From the NCBI GenBank assembly GCA_973895155.1, contig OZ316895.1:23126001-23190000 (forward strand): a DNA stretch of 64,000 bases, given 5' to 3'. Below are positions 32,641 through 44,275 of this stretch, piece after piece (the first letter of the stretch is position 1; every line of letters begins with the position of its first letter). The position numbers and the translations under genes are program-made. The notes beneath the pieces were generated by a model, which saw only the letters and a list, made by a program, of their open reading frames with translations, made no database searches and was not told the DNA's origin. Origin of the DNA: Marsupella aquatica (lineage: Eukaryota; Marchantiophyta).

Positions 32641-33951
32641 GTCCTAGTCCTGGAGTGAGATCTCGCAAACGCCCCGCCGATCGCTCGTCATCGTCGCTTG
32701 CCTCGATTTCGTCCATTGGCGGCCGGAGGAGCAGAGCAGAGGTGAGTAGTGAGGAACCCAACGAGCTCTGTGTTGGGTCCTACGGTGTGGAGACGAGCTT
32801 TCTTATGTATTTACAATGTTTTTGTGTTTGGAGTCGGAGTCGGAGTCGAGGTGAGTAGTGGGGAACGCAATGAGTTCTCTGTTCGGTCCTACGGTGTTGA
32901 GACGAGCTTTCTTATGTATTTACAATGTTTTTGTGTTTGGAGTCGGAGTCGAGGTGAGTAGTGGGGAACGCAATGAGTTCTCTGTTCGGTCCTACGGTGT
33001 TGAGACGAGCTTTCTTATGTATTTACAATGTTTTTGTGTTTGGAGTCGGAGTCGAGGTGAGTAGTGGGGAACGCAATGAGTTCTCTGTTCGGTCCTACGG
33101 TGTTGAGACGAGCTTGCTTATGTATTTACAATGTTTTTGTGTTTGGAGTCTTCTTTCCTGCTTGCTTTTTCCCCCGGTGATCCAATTGGAGATCTAACTC
33201 TTGATGAGAAGCAATGGAATTGAGTAGTTTTCTGGGGAGCAGGGGTTTTGATGGAGGGGGCTCGTAGAATTTGAATTTTTTAGTAGGTTTTGTCAAGGAG
33301 TTTAGGGTTGGGTACAACGTACCTAACTCGAGGTAGATTTTTGCTGTTGCTAGACCCGGCCTGAGATTCCAGCTGCTGTTCTTCGTTCATGGTTACAGTT
33401 GTGGCTGATTCTGCGATTTCCTTTCTAATTAGGAGCTGGATGTACGTGTGAAAGTCGTATGCCTCCCCTCCGTTTCCCACTCCCTTGTTGTCGCCGACTC
33501 CATTCAGCCCCAGTCTTGATGGTCAGAAGGGGAGGGGAGACGTTGCTTCGATTTTGGAGTCTTTAGGTAGGTTGCCGGCTTTGATCGGCTAATGTTTGTG
33601 ATTTTGGGGTCCTCGTGAATGTTGTGATTTTCGTTTAGCAATTTGCTGATTTCTGGACCATTCAAGACTTTTCGTTACTCTGTCTCATGCTTGTTCGCAC
33701 GACTGATCCGGTTTCCAGATTTTAGGTCCAGTTAGTCTGAAAGAATTTCTCTACATCTCTATGTGTGAGTTATTCACGAGGAGTTATGCATCGAAGTTTT
33801 ATTTTGTAGACCTGAATTGTAGGATGAACTAAGAGGCTATCAATTGCTATTCTAAGCTTGCGCCTGCTGCCTGGTCGTTCGGAATGTACAGGTATGTGGG
33901 ATACCGGAAAGCACTGAGGGGCAGGTTGGGGAGTTGAAGTCATTTGGGACC
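32640..33951 (+). promoter_or_regulatory. 5' leader and promoter of the membrane-protein gene, shared with the repeat family
   Basis: The stretch upstream of the ATG at 33952 has the balanced composition of a plant 5' UTR and carries splice-like sites: GAGGTGAGTAG donors from 32742 and a TGTACAG acceptor just before 33891, inviting a leader intron. Sections 32690-32840 and 33180-33340 match the leaders of family copies A, B and E. Section 33480-33690 weakly matches 20175-20380 upstream of PEX14. The extents of transcript and promoter are inferred. Confidence 0.5.
32742..33160 (+). repeat. Four tandem copies of a splice-donor-bearing leader unit
   Basis: GAG|GTGAGTAG occurs at 32742, 32851, 32954 and 33057, so spacing is 109, 103 and 103 bp. 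Each unit also contains GGTCCTACGGTGT, ACGAGCTT and GTATTTACAATGTTTTTGTG. Copies 2-4 are nearly identical, so the expansion is recent. Copy A at 10.66 kb has a single unit. Confidence 0.92.
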
Positions 33952-36015
33952 ATGGCTAGGGCCGGCAGCTTCATGAGCGTGACAAAGATCCTGTGGTGGA
34001 CGGCATTGTTGACATGGATGGTATGCCGGAGCAGGGAAGTGGTGGCCATTCCAGGGTTTGGTCTCGATTCGGCGTTGAATCAAGCTCAGAGTGATCCATT
34101 GGCAGATAATGACGTCTTCGAATCCCTCTCAGCGTCTCTGAAGAAGGCTCTACTGAAAGATGCCAATCTTGACACGCAAAAGAAAATCGCGGCCCTAAAG
34201 GGCTTTGAATCCACCACCGTGATCCATGTCAAGCTTGTAGGCTTCCCGGGCGAGGGTGACAGTAGCAAGCAGAATATAGAATCTCAATTCGCTCGTTACA
34301 TAGACGCGGTTAACCAGGAGGCTCGTGTTGGTGTCATTGCATCGGACTCTCATGAGTTCATGATCCAGTCTAAAATCACTGTGGATGTGACCAGAGCAAG
34401 CAGAACGCTGACGGACAAGATCCACAAGGCCGTCGAGGACCACATTGATAGTGTCACTCCAACAAGGAATTCTGGGACTAAGCTTTACTTTACTCCTATT
34501 CAAGCAGTTCCATACAATATTGTAGACGACATCATTCTAGAAGACTTGGTAAAACCTTTGGACTCTTACAACGTATATCTTCTCAACACAAAGCCTCAGG
34601 AACGGAGTTACGCTTACGAGTATGGTTCAGCGAGCTCATCGCAGTTTTATCAGAAGTGTCTTGGAACTTTCTGGACTGGCAAAGAGAGGTACATGTGGAT
34701 AGACCTTGCTGCAGGACCTGTAGAATATGGCCCGTCGACATCCGGGGACGGTTATGTGAAAGGGGAGATGTTTCCATTAGCAAAGAACTACAACGATTAT
34801 CAGCTGAAAAATGCATATCTTGCTGATCTCGCTGCCATGGTCTGGAGTGCTGCCCGCATGCTGTTTGTGCCATCTGTTCGAATACCCGTCACTTATGAAC
34901 GAGATACAGAAGTCCATATCATGCACATTCAAGGTGCAAATACAACGGATGACACCAAGGGCGTCGATGTTAAGTTGATTGAAGCAGTGTTTGCCGAAGA
35001 GGAGCAAGACCTGCTTCTCCCCAAGCAAAGTCTCAAGTTCAAATACTCCAATCTAAAATTCACAGACTGTCCACTCTGTGCTGCAGCTCTTGCCCGTGCT
35101 CAAAGGGCTTTCACCTCGCGGGTGTTTCTGGAAAGATATAGTCTTTTTGTGGATGATTACTTGGATTCGAGGGAGCTTCATGAGTTTCTCAGCAAGTTCG
35201 GGCCAGACCTGGCAGAGCGGATGAATATGAATGCTGGACCAATGGCTCGTGTGCTCCCTGTGTTCATTCTGGACGTGGATTCTGAAAGACAGCTTCTGCT
35301 GGATCATTATCATCAGGTGATTCCATTCAACGACATGGTTATAGCAGTACGTAGCAAAGCGCCTCAAGTGGTTACGGAGTACAGCTGTAATGGCCGGCCT
35401 ATGGTGGCGCAAACTCGGTTGCTAGAGCGGCCAGTGGTTGGTGCTCTTTTGCAAACATTATGGGGAGTGGCACCCTCTCATGTCACTTGGAGTCGTCCCC
35501 ACAATGACTCACTGGTGGACTACAGATGGGCTTTAGGGCAAACGCCCTTCGGTCCTTTCTCAGAATCCATGTCTCTCTCATTCGCCCAGAAGGATGCTGC
35601 TCCACGAAATATTTTGTACTCAATGCTGAACCAATCCATCTCAACTGCCTTAGGGGTGTTGAATATTGTCAAGGAGTATGGCGGGGAGAAGACACTTTTT
35701 GGTAATAAAAGACAAACTGAGTTCTCCCAGAGGTGGAGCTTGTTTATCTATAAACTTGAGAAAGCAGTGTCTGGGATCTCACACTTTGACTACAAGACAT
35801 CGCTCTATTTTCTCAAGTCAGCAGAACATGACCTTTTTGCGATGCATAATCTTGCATTCATGTCATCAGGAGACTTGGTGGCTACAATGACTTGTTACAC
35901 AGATCCACCTTTTCCATGGCTTTGGTTTGGTTTCGTTTTATTATTGATACTTGCCGGTGCATATCTCTTCTTCAGAAGTCCCAAGATATTTGAAAACAAG
36001 AAGAAACGTTTTTGA
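33952..36015 (+). CDS. Conserved plant type I membrane protein, ER-retrieval-like tail
   Basis: The single-exon frame encodes 687 residues. The ATG at 33952 lies in an excellent context (GACCATGG) and gives a signal-anchor-like hydrophobic stretch (ILWWTALLTWMV) near residues 14-25. A long lumenal region follows with TTVIHVKLVGFPGEGD, a DCPLCAAALARAQRAF segment and VLPVFILDVDSE. Near the C-terminus is one membrane helix (WFGFVLLLILAGAYLFF), then a short basic cytosolic tail ending KKRF. Lysines at -3 and -4 match the KKXX signal for COPI retrieval to the ER. By recollection it belongs to the conserved plant family of Arabidopsis At3g28720, related to At5g58100 of pollen-wall formation. Biochemical function is unknown and the assignment needs a search. 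The start of the open frame extends upstream without another ATG. Confidence 0.85.
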   Translation: MARAGSFMSVTKILWWTALLTWMVCRSREVVAIPGFGLDSALNQAQSDPLADNDVFESLSASLKKALLKDANLDTQKKIAALKGFESTTVIHVKLVGFPGEGDSSKQNIESQFARYIDAVNQEARVGVIASDSHEFMIQSKITVDVTRASRTLTDKIHKAVEDHIDSVTPTRNSGTKLYFTPIQAVPYNIVDDIILEDLVKPLDSYNVYLLNTKPQERSYAYEYGSASSSQFYQKCLGTFWTGKERYMWIDLAAGPVEYGPSTSGDGYVKGEMFPLAKNYNDYQLKNAYLADLAAMVWSAARMLFVPSVRIPVTYERDTEVHIMHIQGANTTDDTKGVDVKLIEAVFAEEEQDLLLPKQSLKFKYSNLKFTDCPLCAAALARAQRAFTSRVFLERYSLFVDDYLDSRELHEFLSKFGPDLAERMNMNAGPMARVLPVFILDVDSERQLLLDHYHQVIPFNDMVIAVRSKAPQVVTEYSCNGRPMVAQTRLLERPVVGALLQTLWGVAPSHVTWSRPHNDSLVDYRWALGQTPFGPFSESMSLSFAQKDAAPRNILYSMLNQSISTALGVLNIVKEYGGEKTLFGNKRQTEFSQRWSLFIYKLEKAVSGISHFDYKTSLYFLKSAEHDLFAMHNLAFMSSGDLVATMTCYTDPPFPWLWFGFVLLLILAGAYLFFRSPKIFENKKKRF

Positions 36016-39000
36016 CCAGAGTAGTGGGACCTTGCGTGTCCCTGTGGGGGCGTTCGAACTAAAGCATGAGGACCTGATTGGCAGCCAAATGGCTGTAAGA
36101 AGCAGTTTCAAATGATTACAGCCTCTATAATGGAGAGATTATGATCCACGAAGACCAACTTAGCTTCACGACGTGCAAGGAGAATGATGTAAAGGTGAGT
36201 GGTGTTTGTCCTTCTCGTTTTCACATTCTTTCTTGACACGTGACATTTCTGTTTTGTTAGAAGTGTAGAACATGTGGAGCTGTCTCACAGCTGCATTTCA
36301 TGTAGAAGTGGGAATAATGTTGCAAGACTGGTTTCATGATATTGTCTCTTTCCATCTATTGTGTCTGGTCCTCGGTCTTACGATAAATATTTTTCGCAGA
36401 ATCATTGAAGGATGCGCAGGGCTGGGTGGTCCTTTGGCGATGCACTGCGACGAATATTCTGGCTAGCTTTCGTTCTTGACATCCATTATCGATGTACATC
36501 TGTGGTCCTTTTGAAGTTCATTTATAATGAAGTTGCTCTTTACTGTCTGGCTTAATTGATAGCACCTGTCTGGTTGATTGAAACTGCTTTTCCATCTTCC
36601 ATTAATTTTTGTTGCTGGCAGAGAATGAAAACGAATCCACTTACGATCTCTGAATGTTCTATCATGGATGCGTTCTTTTGTTGTGGCAATGTGCTGGCAA
36701 GATAGCTAAACCTATGGCTCGGTGTTTGTCTAAATGTTCATAAGAATGAATGCTATTTATTCACGTTCAGAAGGCTGGTTTATATATTCAGAGGCCTTTT
36801 CTACGAAGGATTGGATGTGAATGCTAGTTCCATTCAGAAGGCGGCAAAACTTTTATCTGGCAGGGTGTCATATGGGATACAATTCTTAAGATAACGGCCA
36901 CATATTTGCTCAGGATTGGACATTAAAAGTTTGTTCTACTGCAAGCAGATGGCAAAACTTTGATGTATATGTCTCTATCTTCTGATGACGAACTTCAGGA
37001 AGAGATGAGCGTTTACACAGCAGTTCATTTGGGGTCGTCGGTAAGCCTGGAAATATTTCTTCCAGAAGTTCGCCTTGGGTTTGATTAAACTAGTCGCTGA
37101 AAGTCCAGGACGTTTCCCTGCTTTTGCTGCCTCCCAAGATTCGATGCTGACTGCCTTAGGTGCCCACATGTAACAATTGATATAGCTAAAAGCAACACCA
37201 AGATGGAAAGCTCCTTTTCAAGTCTAATGCACAGAATTCTCTAAGGCTGGAGCAGGATAAATTTTCTAGTTCCCTACATACAACACAGGCTTGGAGACCT
37301 GGTTTTGCTCTCCTTTATGTTGCACGAGTTCAATGTTATTGTGTTACACGGTTGTCTACAACATCATACCTCCCTCATTCGTCACCCAACTTTCTAATTT
37401 GATTTTCCCCTTGTCTTTCAATTGATGAGGTTCATCAGTTCCCTCCTATTTCATCTGTTTCGTCACCCAACTCTCTAATTTGATTTTTCCCTTCCCTTTT
37501 CGTTTGACGAGGTTTATGGGGTCCCTTACTCTTTCATGTGTTTGGTTTGGACCACAAGGTTGGTCTTTGAAACCCCCATCCCAAGAACACATTTCCCAAA
37601 ATTTGAGATAATAGTAACAACTTAATTTTCTCAAGCCAGGATGAACCACCTTGTTGTGGGGATATTCGAGAGGAGTCTGTCAGCTACACTTCCATCAAAA
37701 TGACTGAATTTTTGGCCATTTTGGTTGGGTTTTCCATCATGAAATGGGTAGGGGGTAATTCCATTACATTAATTTGTGTTAACACTAAATAATTGGGCTT
37801 GTGCTTTTTATGTCTCCTTCTTCTCTAGTTGCAATGTACATGCAACCTAAAATTATTGTAGGAGTCATAATCATCTAGTTATGGGCTCCAAACTCCCATG
37901 GGCCACCAAAATGTGGTCCATGAGAGCACCCTGTCCAACAAGGTGGTTCATCCTGGCTTCAATTTGGTTTGGTTTGACAAGGTCCACCCTGGAAGTGACC
38001 AGATTTTTTTTCTTTTCTTCCATTTATAATAGTGAGTATTTCTCTAAGTCATGCTGCTGCTTACAATATCCCAATCCCAATAGACCTGAGACAGCATTAT
38101 AACTAAACAACTTACAATGGTGACTGATCAACTTACTCTGGTCTTAACAACAAAACTATAACTGAACAACTCATTCCGTCTATAGGAGTGCACATTTCCG
38201 TCTATAATAGTGCACATGCATTAATCAATTAATGCAACTCATGCTAGAAGCATTTCTTGCTAAGTGTAGTGGGCATCTACACGTGGTTTTTTCATGCACT
38301 TATTCAGCTGAACCCTGGAGTATGAGTATTTGGTATGAGGATTCCAATGCATACTACGTGACAAGACACTTGCAGTAGTGCATAAAAGATTTCACATGGG
38401 CTTATTGGAAAGTACAACATGCACATATGGAGAAGAGCATGACACCCATGCACTTATGACATAGTGCAAAGCTTGGATAAGTGCACATTTGGGGTGTCTT
38501 CCTCAGAGCCTGCATTGAGACATGGTGGACTCTAAATTAAATGCCTTAAATTCCTTATAACAGATTCAATATCATTCCCACCACGGTTGTATCGTGTTTG
38601 AATACGTCTATGTCTACGACCTTAGTTCCGTCAGGAGTGGTACCATCTCCCCGATCCTGAGCCCTGCACTGGAATTGAGGTTCCTTCCTAAATTTCCATC
38701 CATGAAGGTATTGATTGACGTGATGTTGTCAGGTTAAAAGAATTGAAGGTTGAAGCAATGAGAAACCAATTCAAATGGGAGCTCTGTTATTTGCCTCTAC
38801 TCTCACGAGCTTTCAGTTCATTCCTGGAGAGCTTGGTTTTCCAAAATCAAAAGCTGGAGAAGACTCATTATTATTTATAGCACCATGACAGGCGACGGGT
38901 AAGACCTGGATTGTGGACAATTTGGTTCTCAAAGAGAGGGTTAACGGCAAATTCACCGACGATATGATATGCTGCTGGGATAATTATATCTTCCTCGTTT

Positions 39001-39866
39001 GCTTCCTCTTTTGCTTCCTTGTTGGAAGGTATTATACTAGCAATGGCGTGATTTCGACAATGCAATGTGGTAATGAAACACAAGGTTGACGTTCCTGAGA
39101 AAAGACTCGCTTGACTGCTTTCTGTGGACTCAAAGGTAGGATGAAATTAATCACGAACTGAAAAAATGAGGATGCCGTCAGTCATGCATTCTCCTAAACG
39201 TCTCTCTGCACGACTCTGCAACTTTAAGTACTCTCTGCATGTTCAGCAATTAAAATAATAGCAATCAATTTTTGGACCCCGCCATTCTATCTGCACTGTC
39301 TAGATGAGGCTGAGCAGATGCTAGTTCCTGCACCACAAGGAACGCTTTTGCAAGACAGTAGCCAGAAGAAACATCTGAAGATCTCGTGCGCATAAAATAA
39401 AGCTAGAGAGAAACGCACAGACGTCACAGATTTGTTTAACAGCGTCGAACTCAAAAACGTCAACTCCACTGGAATCATCCAGGTAAAAAGGACGTTGGAG
39501 AAGTTGCAATTAATCCTATGGAGGTCGCATTGGAAGATTTATCCGAATTTACTGTGTATTCTGAGGGTTAGTAAACAAACTAAACTAGACAGTGTCCACC
39601 TATTCTAGAAGTGGACTCAGGCAACTGGATTATTAAAAGAGGTATCAGGAGACCCATCGAAGTACATTTGGGTGGACAAACCAAATTCCTCGATCCGGTC
39701 CTAAAATATCTGGAATATCGAAGTCACGAACCCCAATAATAAATCATTATAATCAAATGCTCCTCTTCTACTCTACGTGGAATGAGTTGCTGCTGTGGTT
39801 CTTTACAGAAGTAAACCAGGAAAACAAAGTGGAGAATCTAAACTATTCCTTTGAGCACCAACTGGT
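36016..39866. other. Intergenic, no supported gene
   Basis: The first few hundred bases are the expected 3' UTR of the membrane-protein gene. Beyond that only short frames occur. A loose repeat lies near 37380-37500 (TCGTCACCCAACT twice). No RNA gene or mobile-element ends were seen. Confidence 0.5.
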
Positions 39867-42075
39867 TCAACCGTTATTAAACTTTCTACAGTTTGTCCTT
39901 ATCTCGCCATTGGTTCCAGTCAGAACTTCAATGCCTCCCATTGCCACGAACGAAGGTCCCCAATTCTCGAAGAAGACCACTTGGTTAGTGGCAAATGTGT
40001 TCACTAAGGACCTGGTCCTGGGATCTGTGAAGATCACCTCGTCCGATGTTAAGAGCCCTTCTCCATCCTGCACTCACCATTCACAGCATAGGACATAGTG
40101 AAAAGGCATTCCTACTATTTAATAACTTTGGCAAGCAATTCTGTCTGGTGATTGGACTAGGCTACACCTATTTCAACTGGAAGTACCGCTTCAGGACTTT
40201 GGAAAATCAATTCTATCTGGTGAATCTACGAGACCTATTTCCAACCAAGCCCATTCAACGTTGACAGAATAACATGTAGTTGTGTACGAGCCCATGCGAT
40301 TCAAGACTAGCGTCAAAGCAGAACCCTGACTGAGTAGAGCTTTATGATGTTCAGTCATGGTTGCAGTGGGTGTCCCCTACGATCATCATCGACTGCGAAC
40401 AAACAACAAATGGTCCTTTACCTGCAAGCCTACGTAGTACTGGGTGTCAAACGTTTGAGGCGTGATTGGATCAATAGCTATTGCGGCAGAAGATTGCGCA
40501 TTTTGTGGGCATGCCCTCATAAGAGTTTTGGCGAAATTCGGAGCAAGGGTTGGGTCGACAATCACGGAGCCATTGCTGGCGTAGGTAATGCGATTGTTGA
40601 TGGAGGCGCAGTGAGCAGTTCCGATGGTATGTGCACCTGTAAGCACCGATGACAGACAGCAGGGTCCAGTCCACACACTTAAAACCCAAAGAAATTAAGA
40701 AGCTGTGAGGCACACCACCGAAAACGGTATGTACTCAGACGAGAAAGAAAAATGATAGTCCGAGCTTTGATTACTTCCTTCGGACCTGCGAGAATGACGA
40801 GGTCGTTGAGGTTCAGGCCCTTGCTGGAAAACATGTTCAACATGGTGGTAAGGTCCGAAGTTGGCAAAGGAACGCTGCCTTTCACTTGTGACGCTTGTGA
40901 GACCAACCCATCACGCCTTCCTGTGGGCACTCGTACTGGGGGTCCGCCTGTCTGCAGCCATGTCCCTATCAATTAGTTACAGTACCATCCATATAGACAT
41001 CATACTGTACTTCTTTACTCATAAATGGACCCTCAAATCTTAGTGCACCACATTGAAATATCATTTTTCATATTCGTTTATTGACCAAGTTGAAAAGAAT
41101 CTGTCCTGCTGTAGGTTGTCTATATATGTGTGTGGACGCAGAGCAAGCTTCCTCCTGAGAAGCTCTCAGCTACTTGATGTCTACTTTAGCGTTGATGTTG
41201 CAAGCATTCAACAAAAAAAGAAGGCCCCTGGCTACCCTGTTCCTCAGCCAGTGCCTATGAACAATATTAATACCTCATTCTGAATTTACAGTATGTGCTC
41301 ACTGGAACAGAGCAGTAGAGGGAATGCAAGAACTTACCAGAAGAACGGCATCCTGTGCAGCGAGTGCCACAATGTCAGCACACGAGACAGTTCCAGGACA
41401 AACGGTCTCGAGAGTAGACTTTGCAGCATCAATCACTGCATATCCGTCAACAGAGGCATTCGCAGGGTCAGTTTTCTCCGGACTGCTGTTGTTCACAGAT
41501 GGGTCGATGAGGAGTGATCCATCACAGCCCTGCCACACAGAAACAGATGTGGGATTTTGTCGACGTTTGGATTGCAACAATCTTCACTTTACTAGCTCTT
41601 AATTACTATCTGACATATACTGCTTTCAAACAATGCTGAATGATGTGGAAATTTTTGTGACTGCTGGAGACGACGAATCCAATGCATCTCGCCCACAAAA
41701 TATCGTCCAGGGGAAAGTCACCCAGAAAGAGCCATCGTAGCAACAGTGTAAAAAGTATGCAAGAGATACTAAGTACACAAACCGGAGGGTCAGCAAACGA
41801 GAGACTGACTTTGAAGAGACAGAGAGAAGGTGAGAGATTGGTACATGGACGAAGCAGTCGTGGAAGAACAGCCGGAGAAGTTTAGCTGGCATAAATTGAT
41901 CAGATGCCGTCGATGCCTGCACCGCAGCTGTCACGATCGCTTCAGCTCTTGGGCAGCTAGCAGCGTAGTAGTCAATCAGGAGCTGCGCTTTCACCGCTTC
42001 TGGACTGGTGCTCAGCGTCAACACCATCATCACCAACAACATTGGAAGTGACAAAAATAATTTCAGGCCCTTCAT
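39867..42075 (-). CDS. Secretory class III plant peroxidase
   Basis: A heme peroxidase of the secretory pathway that oxidises phenolics and other donors with hydrogen peroxide in cell wall or vacuole. Five exons join in frame on the minus strand: 42075-41845, 41529-41338, 40951-40786, 40636-40422, 40067-39867, for 334 aa. Residues 1-30 form a signal peptide. Catalytic Arg68 and distal His72 lie in [12 protein letters not shown], followed by GCDGS across the first splice. [16 protein letters not shown] and GAHTIG (proximal His199) follow in order. Further cysteines for the conserved disulfides are at SCP (41), HDC (74), GCD (79), VCP, VSC, AHC and ACP. Introns fall where class III peroxidases usually have them. 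The third donor (GCAG|GTCCGA) is weak after GT. An in-frame ATG 25 codons upstream (42150) would bury the signal peptide, so the start at 42075 is preferred. A truncated copy lies at 14325-15280. Confidence 0.95.
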
Positions 42076-42150
42076 CTTGAAACCCCTTCTACCACTTCTG
42101 CTGCTTGTCGAGTGTTCCCGAGTACTCTCCGAGTCGGGTTTAAACTCCAT

Positions 42151-44099
42151 ACAGATGTCACCTTCCTCAGTTACGCTGACACCAATACTCCCAGCCTGGG
42201 TCTTGTCAAACTTGAGCTGAAACTGTTCCTGATGTCTAAGCCCATCAAACTCAGCAATCTCCAGTTTTCCTATTCCCGTCTAGAGTCTGATATTATGAGC
42301 TCACGATCTTCCCCTCCTGCAACATTGATCAAGTGGACAGTAGTCTGTAGCTATTGTGTTGCAAAATCTAGAGGAGCTCCCCCTCGTACACAACGTAACT
42401 TTCTTTACATTGGCACACGATCTTAGTGTCCAATAGCTCAGCAATACAGGAGGACCAGAACCATGCTAGACAAAAAAGAGCAGGCGGCTCTGACTATTGA
42501 TATCTCCACCACTGAATGTTAGCTAGTGAAGATAAAAAATTCAGCTCAGCTGACCGCCAGCTTTCGGTACCCACGTCAATGTCCACTTTTGCAACGACCT
42601 TCACTTTTGTTGAGATTGCGCAAAACGATACGCGCCTCGCCGCTTGTTCATATGACAGTTGAGCTGGCTTCCATTGCCCAGTAAGTTTTTCTTGGCTCTG
42701 CTGTCTGTCCGCAGACTAATTTTTCATGCGTTGCAGCTGAAAGCCGAGCCAAGCTTTCGAGATCGGGCAGCCCTCTGGAAATTTTCCACTCCCACCCACC
42801 CACTGACGACGTACACACAACGAATCCCGAAAAGAACACCACCAGCTCAACTTTGTGCAGCTGCTTCGCGAGCCCTGCTGCCGTCTACTCCTGTATCATC
42901 CACATTCACCACTGCTGCGCATGCCATTCCAACTCCACTCCACTCCACTCCACAACAGCTCGTCTCTGTTGACTACCCAGTCACTGGAGCAGGGCCTGCA
43001 TGCCTCCACTATGGAAACCAACGGTACTACGATACCTTGAATCTGCCGACTACCACGTCACCTAGATAGCCGCTTACTCTATGTATTGTTAACGTTCCTC
43101 CTGACAAGCATGCGTTGGTCTTCTGCGTTTTCTGTCAGTGCAGAGGGTTCGAATCCGGTCTTGCTTGCTTGCTCTGCAAATAACGACAGTTACCTTCAAT
43201 CAGCTCTTGCAACGCTCCTAAGGGCACCGCCTGCGATCCAGCTATGCTTCATTCTATATTATTCCTCCACTCTAGACCACTCTAATCTGAGTCTACTATA
43301 TTCGCCACTCGTCAGGCATGATGGGGCGTCAATTCACAGTATGACACCGTATACAGCCGTGTCAGCTCAATCGAATGACCGTAACGCCACTTCGAATTAT
43401 TCTGAAAAGCGTGGAGCTAGCCACCAAGCGAGCGAAGTGCGTGCTTGCTACAGCAAACAATAGTGTATAATTGCAGGACTTCGTACTGAAAGGCTGAGAG
43501 AATCCTTAACTTCCATGAAACTATGAAAGCCAATTAAAACTGCTCCAATTATGACAGACGTACTGTGTCACAGTACTGTAGAAGACTCGGAAGTGCAGCG
43601 CAAATGGAAACGAGGTTGAATGCATGAAAATGCACAGGACATTCTGAGACGTTCAATTCCGCATCACCTCAAAGCCAAAAGCATAGCAGATAGCAGATAC
43701 CGTAGACATCATGCAGGTGAGAGAAATTAAGCTGAAGGAAGTCCATGAATCATGATGAAACAGATTGCAAATAAATGCGTGACACAGATGTGTGTAAATT
43801 CCATGACTCTGAATGACTATGAACCGTCAAGCTCACTGGAAGGAAAATCGATAGTCCGTGTCCATCAGTGGCAGGGCCCTTGTAAGGAGAAGGCAGTTGG
43901 CCCGGTCGGCACCAGCCTGGTGGGGGGAGCTGGCTGTGAGGTCACAAGACAAGAGTCGTTGAGCGCGTAACTGTGTCGGGGTTTTTTTGTGAGGTACTGT
44001 GGTACGAATTCTCCTCGGTCCATCCCTTTGGAATGAAACAACGCGGGTACATTAATAATATAGAGGATCGCCCAAGTCGCCGACCTCGAGGTATCATTC
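42151..44099. other. Intergenic upstream of the peroxidase, no supported gene
   Basis: The first part is peroxidase promoter; its proximal 110-190 bp is also present upstream of the pseudogene at 14325. A plus-strand frame at 42659-43069 has protein-like composition but no ATG and no supported family. Confidence 0.45.
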
Positions 44100-44275
44100 T
44101 CTTTTTTCTCTCTCTCCACTATTTTATCAACGGTTGCTCGAGCTTTCACCACGTTGGCCCCAAAGAGTCTCCAGTAGAAGCGTTCTCTCTCTCTCTCTCT
44201 CTTTCTCTCCATTATTTGATCAATGGTTGCTAGAGCTGTCACCACGTTGGCCTCGAAGAGTCTCCAGTAGAAGCA
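44100..44275. repeat. Imperfect tandem duplication of about 95 bp with (CT)n
   Basis: CACCACGTTGGCCYCRAAGAG followed by TCTCCAGTAGAAGC occurs at about 44147 and 44240, preceded in each by TCTCTCCATTATTTGATCAA variants. A CT run separates them. Confidence 0.8.

Noticed and set aside
32749-33197. Series of nearly identical 67-78 codon frames
   Set aside because: They are copies of the 103-bp leader repeat read through a splice-donor motif; each ends in the next unit and none resembles a protein family.
42659-43069. 136-codon plus-strand frame ending YYDTLNLPTTTSPR, reminiscent of a chloroplast DnaJ start
   Set aside because: The frame has no ATG at its head, the J-domain-like part is only about a dozen residues, a stop follows at once and no convincing donor or next exon was found.
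44185-44215. CT-rich run as a regulatory GAGA-type element
   Set aside because: It is a simple microsatellite between two copies of a duplication and no gene start is nearby.
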